A model generated the notes under the pieces. It made no database searches. It was not told the DNA's origin and saw only the letters and a program-made list of their open reading frames with translations. A DNA stretch of 64,000 nt, from contig JABSOZ010000008.1 in assembly GCA_013215295.1 (NCBI GenBank), forward strand, positions 151,577 through 215,576, read 5' to 3'. A program made the translations under genes and the position numbers. Within the stretch, counting starts at the first letter, position 1. Each line of letters starts with the position of its first letter. Below, one piece after another: positions 21,238-29,283 of the stretch. This DNA is from Colwellia sp. (GTDB lineage Bacteria > Pseudomonadota > Gammaproteobacteria > Enterobacterales > Alteromonadaceae).

Positions 21238-21270
21238 AAAAAGGGATGGCCAATGGCTATCCCTTTTTAC
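21238..21270. terminator. Terminator hairpin between convergent genes
   Basis: AAAAAGGGATGGCCAATGGCTATCCCTTTTT. Confidence 0.85.
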
Positions 21271-21283
21271 ATTTAATTCGTCA

Positions 21284-22567
21284 TTATAATTGTGCAAAAC
21301 ACTTATCAGCAGCAGCTAAAGTGAGTTCTATTTCTTTATCAGTATGAGCCGTTGATAAAAAGCCAGTTTCATAGGCTGAAGGTGCTAAATAGATGCCTTC
21401 TGCTAGCATTAAATGGAAGAAATGTTTAAATTTTTCAGTATCACAAGCAGTGGCTTGTTCATAAGTTGTGATAGGTTCTTGTGAGTCAGTAAAGAAGAAA
21501 CCAAACATTGCTCCAACATAATTAATGCTTAATGACACACCATTGCGTTCGGCAGCGGCTTTTAGGCCCATGGCAAGTTTTTCAGTTGAAGCACTAAGTT
21601 GTTCGTGCTTATTCCCTACACATAATTCATTTAATGCCGCTAAACCGGCAGCCATTGCGATTGGGTTACCTGATAAAGTACCTGCTTGATAAACCGGACC
21701 TACCGGGGCAATGTAATCCATAATTTCTTTTTTGCCACCGAATGCGCCAACGGGCATACCACCACCAATAACTTTACCTAAAGTCGTTAAATCTGGAACG
21801 ATATTGTAATGTGCTTGTGCGCCGCCTAAAGCAACGCGAAAACCAGTCATTACTTCATCGAGTATCAGTACACTTTTGTGTTCGTCACAGACTTCACGTA
21901 GACCTTCAAGGAAGCCTTCAACCGGTGGGATACAGTTCATATTTCCGGCAACAGGTTCAACAATGATACAAGCGATTTGATCTTTGTATTCTGCAAATAT
22001 CTGTTGAACTTCAGCAAGATTATTAAAACTAACGGTTAATGTGTGTTTCGCGAAATCAGCAGGAATACCTGGAGAGTTTGGTACGCCCATGGTTAATGCG
22101 CCCGAACCTGCTTTCACTAATAAAGAATCAGCATGACCGTGATAACAGCCTTCGAATTTTAATATTTTATCACGTCCAGTGTAACCACGAGCGAGACGAA
22201 TCGCGCTCATTGTTGCTTCTGTGCCCGAACTTACCATTCTAAGACGTTCCATTGAAGGAACCAGTTCACGCACTTTTTCTGCCATTACGATTTCAAGCTC
22301 GGTGGGTGCACCAAAGCTTAAACCATTTTTAGCTGTTTCAATAACCGCAGCTAAAATAGCCGGGTGATTATGACCTAAAATCATAGGTCCCCAAGAACCT
22401 ACGTAATCAATATAAGCATTATCATCAGCGTCATAAATATAAGCACCTTCAGCGCGTTTGATAAAACGAGGCGTACCGCCAACACCGTTAAATGCACGAA
22501 CAGGTGAATTTACGCCACCGGGAATAATTTTTTTTGCGCTGTCAAAAAGTTGTTCTGAATGATTCAT
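21284..22567 (-). CDS. hemL: Glutamate-1-semialdehyde 2,1-aminomutase
   Basis: [75 protein letters not shown]-lysine motif. Confidence 0.97.
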   Translation of the reverse strand: MNHSEQLFDSAKKIIPGGVNSPVRAFNGVGGTPRFIKRAEGAYIYDADDNAYIDYVGSWGPMILGHNHPAILAAVIETAKNGLSFGAPTELEIVMAEKVRELVPSMERLRMVSSGTEATMSAIRLARGYTGRDKILKFEGCYHGHADSLLVKAGSGALTMGVPNSPGIPADFAKHTLTVSFNNLAEVQQIFAEYKDQIACIIVEPVAGNMNCIPPVEGFLEGLREVCDEHKSVLILDEVMTGFRVALGGAQAHYNIVPDLTTLGKVIGGGMPVGAFGGKKEIMDYIAPVGPVYQAGTLSGNPIAMAAGLAALNELCVGNKHEQLSASTEKLAMGLKAAAERNGVSLSINYVGAMFGFFFTDSQEPITTYEQATACDTEKFKHFFHLMLAEGIYLAPSAYETGFLSTAHTDKEIELTLAAADKCFAQL

Positions 22568-22636
22568 ATTTTTACCTGTATTGTTTGTTCTAATGCTATG
22601 TACGGTTCAATGATTGTTTCGTTTGTATGCTTTAAA

Positions 22637-23644
22637 TTATTTATTTGTATACCAAGTAACGGGTTTTTCAAACTGACTCATTTTATTTTCAACGCCCAGT
22701 GTTAAAGCAAATAATGCCATACGCACGAGTACACCATTTTGTGCTTGCCTGAAAATCGCTAAGTTTTCTAGGTCATTTAAATCGGTATCAAGCTCGTTTG
22801 CTTCTGGGCGAGAGTCACGTGGTAATGGGTGCATTATCACGGTATGTTTTTGACAAAATTGCTGATAAATTTCTTTATTTAAGCTGAAATGTCCTCGGTA
22901 TAAATTAGCTTCATCTTTACTGGCAAAGCGTTCTTGTTGAATTCGTGTTTGATAGATAACATCGCACGATAAATTATTCTCCATTTTATCGGTGATCACA
23001 ACTTCATGTCCCGCATCAGTGAGTGATGAAATTATACTGTCTGGCATTTTTAACGCATCAGGAGAAATCATGGTTACTTTCATATTGTTATATAAACTCA
23101 GTAGTTTGGATAACGAATGTACCGTTCTGCCATGTTTTAAATCGCCCATTAATACAATATTCAAACCGTCTAAGGTTTTATTATGTGGCGCCATTTCAGA
23201 TTGAATGGTAAATAAATCAAGTAATGCTTGTGTTGGATGTTCGTTAGCACCGTCTCCGCCATTGATTACCGGAACACTACTGCCTGTTGAGAACTCTTCC
23301 ACAGAATGCATTGCAGGATGTCTCATTGCAATGACGTCAGAGTAACCGCTGATCACACGAGCGGTATCAAAAAGAGATTCCCCTTTACTTAAAGATGAAT
23401 TTTCTTGACCAACTGTTTCGCGAACGGAACCACCTAAAAGGTTAAAAGCGGCACCAAAACTTACACGGGTACGTGTGCTTGGCTCAAAAAATAGATTATT
23501 GAGAATGGCACCCTCTAAAACATGACAACGTTTTTTTCGCATGGCATACGGAGCCATGAGGGATGAAATTTCTAAAATACGTGAGATAGCATCGCGATCA
23601 AACTGCGAAACAGAAAGGATGTGACTTCCTTCAAACTTCATCAT
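22637..23644 (-). CDS. pyrB: Aspartate carbamoyltransferase, long-form catalytic chain
   Basis: FFEPSTRTRVSF, GDGANEHPTQALLDLFTI, MHPLPRDSRPEAN; no pyrI downstream. Confidence 0.93.
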   Translation of the reverse strand: MMKFEGSHILSVSQFDRDAISRILEISSLMAPYAMRKKRCHVLEGAILNNLFFEPSTRTRVSFGAAFNLLGGSVRETVGQENSSLSKGESLFDTARVISGYSDVIAMRHPAMHSVEEFSTGSSVPVINGGDGANEHPTQALLDLFTIQSEMAPHNKTLDGLNIVLMGDLKHGRTVHSLSKLLSLYNNMKVTMISPDALKMPDSIISSLTDAGHEVVITDKMENNLSCDVIYQTRIQQERFASKDEANLYRGHFSLNKEIYQQFCQKHTVIMHPLPRDSRPEANELDTDLNDLENLAIFRQAQNGVLVRMALFALTLGVENKMSQFEKPVTWYTNK

Positions 23645-23839
23645 AAAAAGTTACCTGAATTTATAAAACTGCGACTATTTTTGATGCAGGAATATAGCAC
23701 ATATCAGAAATGTTGAGAATACATTCTCGAGGATATTCAATTTACCTTGCTCCATGTCTATTAGATCACTTTCAACGGTGAAAATGATCAAACGAGTTAT
23801 AGGTCAAAAATCTAAGTTAACTTAATCGAAGACGAATAA

Positions 23840-24271
23840 TTAGAATGGTTTCAAATACACTAAATACAACACGGCTAACAATATAAGTACGGGGCCTTCA
23901 TTAAAAATGCGATAAAACTTCCCTGAACGTACATTTTTATCTTCTCTAAAGTCTTTAACTAATTTAAAGCAGTAACCATGATAAGCCAGCAGTAACATCA
24001 CTAGAGTGATTTTTAGGTGTAGCCACTTTGCAGCAACAAACCAATCGTAACCATAATAATAGATAAGTGATAGGCCAAAGATCACCGTGAATAATGCAAA
24101 AGGAGTCACGAAATAGAGTAAACGTTTCTCCATGCCTTTCAAATGCTCTGCAACTTCTTTACTCGATGTTTCTGCATGATTAACAAATAATCGAGGTAAA
24201 TAGAAAATCCCCGAAAACCAAGCTACCATGAAGAATACGTGAAGTACCTTTAGCCATAAAAGAGCCGTCAT
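23840..24271 (-). CDS. hemJ: Protoporphyrinogen oxidase HemJ family membrane protein
   Basis: LWLKVLHVFFMVAWFSGIFYLPRLFVNHAE and WLHLKITLVMLLLAYHGYC; start more likely at MTALLWLK than at the ORF-track start (24301). Confidence 0.88.
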   Translation of the reverse strand: MTALLWLKVLHVFFMVAWFSGIFYLPRLFVNHAETSSKEVAEHLKGMEKRLLYFVTPFALFTVIFGLSLIYYYGYDWFVAAKWLHLKITLVMLLLAYHGYCFKLVKDFREDKNVRSGKFYRIFNEGPVLILLAVLYLVYLKPF

Positions 24272-25989
24272 ATTGTCGTTTTTCCTTCTAATAAATAACA
24301 TCGAATTTGCTCAAAAGTAATAATCCCTAGAATATCATTAGGATCCTTATCATAAATATAAACCCCGCCATCTCGTTGTTCCAACAGGGCTAAATATGCT
24401 TCAGCTAAGGTTGACTGACTTTGCAAAGGTATTAATTGCAATGGCAATATTTCAACACTACTGGTTTTTGGGTTATGTTCAAGTTTCAACCATGAAAATG
24501 TTGAATATGAAGAATGCTTTTCTGTTTCATTGGATGATTGAATAATGACATGATTTAGCAACGCCACTTTTTTCAACGACGTTAAAATATCAGGAGAACA
24601 TTCCTGCTGATATACTTTTATATTTTCCTGTAATACACCTAAAACACCTATACGTTGTAATGATTTTTCGATAGGAGATTTTCGATATTTCAGGCCTTGT
24701 TGTTCAAGTTGCATAATAAAAACAGAACGATTTCTGAAAACCTGTCCTGAAAATACACAAGCAGTGGTTATTACGATCATTGCAGGTACAACGACTTCTA
24801 ACTGATTTGACAATTCAACGACAGTTAATAATGCGGCAAGCGGTGCGTTTAAGGTTGCGGCTAAAAATCCAGCCATACCCATAAGTGCATAGTCACTCGC
24901 AAAATTTTCTCCGGGTAAATATCCTGTCACGAGTACTGAAACACAAGTACCGGCAATTGCACCTATACCAATAATAGGGCCGATTATACCGCCTGGAATT
25001 CCTAAGCCTAAAGCGGTTATTGTCATGAGGATTTTGGCAAATAGTAAGCCTAATAATAATTGTAAATGAAGATTGTTTTCTAAGGCAAAGGTTATCGCAC
25101 TTAGATCTGTACCCATAGCAAATGGTACGAAAAACCCTAAAGTTCCAGTGATAAATGCTGCCATCATAATACGAGGGAAAATATGAATTGAACTTGAATA
25201 TTTTATGATAAGCACTAAGTATCGGTTAAAACCATAGGCTAATAAGCCGAGTATCAGCCCTAATAAAATAAGTGCAGGATAGTGATGAAAACTAAGAGAT
25301 ATTTTATCAAAATATTCAAATTCATGTGCAGGTCCAAAAATGCTACTCGTGATCATTGAGCCAATGAGCGAAGCGATCATCACAGGAATAAAAATATGAA
25401 CTTTATATTCTCGTAAGATAACTTCCATGACAAAAATAACTGCAGCAATAGGTGTATTAAAACAAGCCGATATTCCAGCGGCTATACCACACGCACAAAG
25501 TGTACGTATTGTATTGAAAGGCAAATTTAGCTTGTTACCAATATAACTACTACAGGCAGCGCCCAAGTGTATAGCGGGCCCTTCTTTACCTACTGAGAAT
25601 CCTGATGCTAAGGCAATGACACTACCAAAAAATTGATTTATGGTATTGCGAAAGGGAATGATGCCGTTTGCTACTGTCAAACGGTGGAGAATAAGAGGAA
25701 TACCTGTACGTAAATATTTGTAACCCGTTAACCAAGCAAAAAATAAAATCACTAATCCACCGACTATAGGCAAATCAAAACGACTTAACGCATCTAAGCT
25801 GGTATAGTTATCTTTTTGGCTTAGATAAAGACCTTGAATTGTGTCGATGCTAAAGGTGAATAGCACAACTAATAGTGCTGATGCAGTTCCACCAATAGCG
25901 GCTAACAAACAAAGTTGCCAGGAAGTTTGGGGTAAGGCTAAACGTTTTCTTAATAAAGAGAGCGATATCATAATAATTAAAGGGTTCAC
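24268..25989 (-). CDS. CLC-type voltage-gated chloride channel / H+-Cl- antiporter with C-terminal CBS-like region
   Basis: GKEGPAIHLGA, GIAAGISACFNTPIAAVIFVMEV, GIPGGIIGP motifs. Confidence 0.92.
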   Translation of the reverse strand: MNPLIIMISLSLLRKRLALPQTSWQLCLLAAIGGTASALLVVLFTFSIDTIQGLYLSQKDNYTSLDALSRFDLPIVGGLVILFFAWLTGYKYLRTGIPLILHRLTVANGIIPFRNTINQFFGSVIALASGFSVGKEGPAIHLGAACSSYIGNKLNLPFNTIRTLCACGIAAGISACFNTPIAAVIFVMEVILREYKVHIFIPVMIASLIGSMITSSIFGPAHEFEYFDKISLSFHHYPALILLGLILGLLAYGFNRYLVLIIKYSSSIHIFPRIMMAAFITGTLGFFVPFAMGTDLSAITFALENNLHLQLLLGLLFAKILMTITALGLGIPGGIIGPIIGIGAIAGTCVSVLVTGYLPGENFASDYALMGMAGFLAATLNAPLAALLTVVELSNQLEVVVPAMIVITTACVFSGQVFRNRSVFIMQLEQQGLKYRKSPIEKSLQRIGVLGVLQENIKVYQQECSPDILTSLKKVALLNHVIIQSSNETEKHSSYSTFSWLKLEHNPKTSSVEILPLQLIPLQSQSTLAEAYLALLEQRDGGVYIYDKDPNDILGIITFEQIRCYLLEGKTTI

Positions 25990-26045
25990 CTTTATTGTTT
26001 AGCCTAAAATATTTATCAATAAGTGGATATCATAATACTTTTCAA

Positions 26046-26777
26046 ATGAATTGGTTAGCAAAAATAAATCTAAAAATAGTTGTTGTTCGTTTAGGTACAT
26101 TTCGTTCCGCTCTTTTACTTATTCTCATTATTGTCATCTGTTCATACAGTGGCTATCGTGTTGGGAATTTTTACCATGGCTATCAAGTTAAAACGTTAGT
26201 ACAACAAAAAACACGTTTAGACAGCATGTATCAAAAAAACGTCCAACAAAACAGCCGAATCAACACACTAGAAGTAGAGCTAGAAGTTGAGCGAATGGCA
26301 AATCAACGTTCGCAAGAATTATTGAAAAATATGGAAACGGAGCATTATCAGGTAAAAAGAGAATTAGCTTTTTATGAAAAAGTGATGGCACCTGAAAAAA
26401 CCGTCGATGGTTTAGTCATTGACCGTGTATCCATTTATCCGACGGGAAGTCCGAATCACTTTCGTTTTCAAATAGTGTTATTGCAACAGCAAGTGCGTAA
26501 GCGGTATGTAAAAGGCTATGTTGATTTAGCGTTGTTTGGCAGTTTAGATAATAAGCCGAGTCAATTAAAATTAAGTAATATATCGGTATCAACAAAAAAA
26601 GATTTATCATTTAGTTTTCAATACTTTCAAATCATTGAAGGGGAATTAACGCTTCCTGATAACTTTTTACCAGAGAAATTAGAATTGGCCACTATTTTGC
26701 CTAAGAATCGATGGCAAAAACATCAGCGATTAGATGAAAGTTTTATGTGGGGAGACCTATTAGAAAACACGCCGTAA
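26046..26777 (+). CDS. Conserved membrane-anchored coiled-coil protein (DUF6776-like)
   Basis: TM then coiled coil then MAPEKTVDGLVIDRVSIYPTGSPNHFRFQIVLLQQ; position before erpA. Confidence 0.7.
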   Translation: MNWLAKINLKIVVVRLGTFRSALLLILIIVICSYSGYRVGNFYHGYQVKTLVQQKTRLDSMYQKNVQQNSRINTLEVELEVERMANQRSQELLKNMETEHYQVKRELAFYEKVMAPEKTVDGLVIDRVSIYPTGSPNHFRFQIVLLQQQVRKRYVKGYVDLALFGSLDNKPSQLKLSNISVSTKKDLSFSFQYFQIIEGELTLPDNFLPEKLELATILPKNRWQKHQRLDESFMWGDLLENTP

Positions 26778-26835
26778 TTCGAATTTTTTTTTCAACGTAT
26801 TATTCTTTTCTTGTAATAGAGGCGACTAAATCAGT

Positions 26836-26860
26836 AATACTTGACTAAATTAGTCAAGTT
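26836..26860 (+). promoter_or_regulatory. Candidate IscR type-1 operator upstream of erpA
   Basis: ATACTTGACTAAATTAGTCAAGTTT matches ATASYYGACTRWWWYAGTCRRSTAT except in the terminal TAT; core CTTGACTAAATTAGTCAAG is a perfect palindrome. Confidence 0.75.
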
Positions 26861-26912
26861 TAAGATAATGCCAGCGATACACTTCCGTAAACACCTTTGT
26901 AAGTAGAGCAAT

Positions 26913-27254
26913 ATGTCAACTCCCGAGTTACCGATAAAATTTTCCGATGCCGCAGCAACTAAAGTATTGTCTTTGATCACCGAAGAAGAAAATCCGGAAT
27001 TAAAATTAAGAGTTTATGTCACGGGTGGCGGTTGTTCTGGATTTCAATATGGTTTTACTTTTGACGAAAAAGTGAATGACGGTGATATGACCATCGTAAA
27101 AAAAGGGGTGACTATGGTCATTGACCCGATGAGTTTACAATATTTAGTCGACGGTGAAGTTGATTATATTGAAAGTTTAGAAGGTAGTCGGTTTTTAGTC
27201 AATAATCCTAATGCATCATCAACCTGTGGTTGCGGATCATCCTTTTCCATCTAA
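26913..27254 (+). CDS. erpA: Iron-sulfur cluster insertion protein ErpA
   Basis: [22 protein letters not shown] and [12 protein letters not shown]-type carrier cysteines. Confidence 0.97.
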   Translation: MSTPELPIKFSDAAATKVLSLITEEENPELKLRVYVTGGGCSGFQYGFTFDEKVNDGDMTIVKKGVTMVIDPMSLQYLVDGEVDYIESLEGSRFLVNNPNASSTCGCGSSFSI

Positions 27255-27283
27255 TTCATATTTCGTGACTTTTTATTGAAAAA

Positions 27284-27315
27284 TAGCCAGTGATATTCTC
27301 ACTGGCTTTTTTTTG
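27284..27315 (+). terminator. Terminator downstream of erpA
   Basis: AAAAATAGCCAGTGATATTCTCACTGGCTTTTTTTT. Confidence 0.85.
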
Positions 27316-27560
27316 TGTTTAATCACATTCATCTATTAAGCGAAGTATTACTACTACCTTATCTATTTAATGAATATTGCTAACTAAAAACCTTTCAAAT
27401 TCGGCTGGTACTGTCTTGGAGTACTGCGACAAGAATTAAATTAAAAATATTAAAGGTAGTTTACCGTTTTTTAAGGTGAAGCTATTTGCATGTCGTCGCA
27501 AGATTCTTGATACTGAATACATTCGAATATCAAAATACCCATATATGGGAAGGGAATGTA

Positions 27561-28970
27561 ATGCGTAAAGTGTCTTTTCAATCAGTTATAAAAACGCTTG
27601 TTGTTAGTAGTGTTTTTTTTGCTTTATCAAGTTCAGCAGCAACACTTACTGGATCAGAAGCTAAACAATTATCACAATTAAAAAATACCGCTCTGGAATC
27701 TGATTTATCTTATCAAGTATTGGAGTCGCTAACGACTGAAGTTGGCCATCGTTTAATGGGGTCAGAGGGCGATAGAAAAGCTGTCATTTGGGCGCAAGCT
27801 AAAATGAAAGCACTCGGTTTTGATAAGGTTTGGACTGAAGAAGTGACAGGTACTTTTTGGCAGCGCGGAGAAGTAGAAGCTAAAATTATTGCACCATACC
27901 CACACAAAGTCGTCGCTATTGCACTTGGTGGTAGTATCGCAACCAGTGAAGACGGACTAACTGCGAACATTGCTCATTTTGAAACTTTAGCTGATTTAAA
28001 AGCAGCTCCTGATAATAGTTTAAATGGCAAGATTGCTTTTGTTTCTTATCAAATGGCACGTGATATTACAGGTTCAGGATATGGCCCAGCAGTAAGTACT
28101 CGTGTTGGTGGTGCTAATGTTGCTGCGAAAAAAGGTGCATCAGCATTAATTATGCGTTCTGTTGGAACTGATAATAATCGTATCGCTCATACCGGTATTA
28201 TGCGTTATGAAGCTGGCGTGAAAAAAATTCCTGCAGCGGCTATTTCAAACCCTGATGCTGACCTGTTAGTTAATCAGTTAAAACGTAACAAACCAGTAAG
28301 TTTTTATTTGAAATTAACCAGCCATACCGATCCTAAAATTACTGCAGTGTCTGCTAATGTTATTGGTGAAATTACCGGTAGCGAATTCCCTAACGAAATC
28401 GTTTCAATTGGAGCACATCTTGATAGCTGGGATGTCGGTACAGGTGCATTAGATGACGGTATGGGTGTTGCTATGATGTTGGCATCTGCTCACCACATTG
28501 CACAATTACCTGAACGTCCAAAGCGTACTATTCGCGTAATCCTTTTTGCCGCTGAAGAAGTTGGTTTATTAGGGGCGAAAGAATATATGCAGATCCACAA
28601 AGATAATATGGCTAACCATATTATTGGTGCGGAATGGGATTTTGGCGTTGGTAAAATTTACAAAATGACTTCTGGTGTCGGTAAAGCATCATTAGGTGCA
28701 ATTAGTGACCTTGCTAAACATCTAGCGCCATTGGGTGTTGAGCTATCAAATGATAATAATGCAAGAGCACAATCCGACATGAGTGTTATGAGTGCGGCAG
28801 GTATGCCAAGCATGAATTTTGCACCTGATGGTTCAACGTATTTTGATTATCATCACACAGAGAATGATACGTTAGATAAAGTGAACCCAGATGATTTGAA
28901 ACAAGCGACAGCTGTTTATACAACGTTTGCATATTTTGCAGCGCAATCAGGTGTGAATTTTAGAAAATAA
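27561..28970 (+). CDS. M28 family metallopeptidase (PA-domain aminopeptidase), secreted
   Basis: Signal peptide from MRKVSFQSVIK; SIGAHLDSWDVGTGALDDGMGVAMMLASA and FAAEEVGLLGAKEY zinc-peptidase motifs; start at 27561 preferred over 27486. Confidence 0.92.
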   Translation: MRKVSFQSVIKTLVVSSVFFALSSSAATLTGSEAKQLSQLKNTALESDLSYQVLESLTTEVGHRLMGSEGDRKAVIWAQAKMKALGFDKVWTEEVTGTFWQRGEVEAKIIAPYPHKVVAIALGGSIATSEDGLTANIAHFETLADLKAAPDNSLNGKIAFVSYQMARDITGSGYGPAVSTRVGGANVAAKKGASALIMRSVGTDNNRIAHTGIMRYEAGVKKIPAAAISNPDADLLVNQLKRNKPVSFYLKLTSHTDPKITAVSANVIGEITGSEFPNEIVSIGAHLDSWDVGTGALDDGMGVAMMLASAHHIAQLPERPKRTIRVILFAAEEVGLLGAKEYMQIHKDNMANHIIGAEWDFGVGKIYKMTSGVGKASLGAISDLAKHLAPLGVELSNDNNARAQSDMSVMSAAGMPSMNFAPDGSTYFDYHHTENDTLDKVNPDDLKQATAVYTTFAYFAAQSGVNFRK

Positions 28971-29085
28971 TTATTTTCTCTGCTTCCATTAATAAGCTTC
29001 GATGATTTTGTTCATGTCTAGATCAAAATCATCGATTTTAACGCCTTTCACAATAAAGTATTTATCACTTTAAAATCAACACCTT
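28944..29085. repeat. Direct repeat copy A (M28 3' end plus HD-GYP 3' end remnant)
   Basis: GTGAATTTTAGAAA...CCATTAATAA...TTCGATGATTTTGTTCATGTCTAGATCAAARTCATCG...ACAATAAARTMTTTATC shared with copy B at about 32235-32385. Confidence 0.85.
28989..29080 (-). pseudogene. C-terminal remnant of an HD-GYP domain protein
   Basis: Reverse strand encodes SDKYFIVKGVKIDDFDLDMNKIIEAY*, matching SDKDFIVKGVRADDFDLDMNKIIEFLLMEG* of the intact gene at 32268-33458. Confidence 0.82.
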
Positions 29086-29240
29086 TGATTTCTTCTAAAA
29101 CTCTCCTTTTATAATACGCGTTTTTCGTTGGCTGTTTGACCCTAGACTTATTATATTCAAAGTTCAGTTCAAAAAAGACAATCCAGCTTTTCCAACGTAC
29201 TGAAGCATTGATGAGAGTGTGATTATGGGATTATGGCGAA

Positions 29241-29270
29241 AAGAGGTTAACCTAGTATCGTTAACCTCTT
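29241..29270. terminator. Inverted repeat, possible terminator of the Ig-like lipoprotein gene
   Basis: AAGAGGTTAACCTAGTATCGTTAACCTCTT. Confidence 0.5.
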
Positions 29271-29283
29271 GAAAAGTAGAGTA

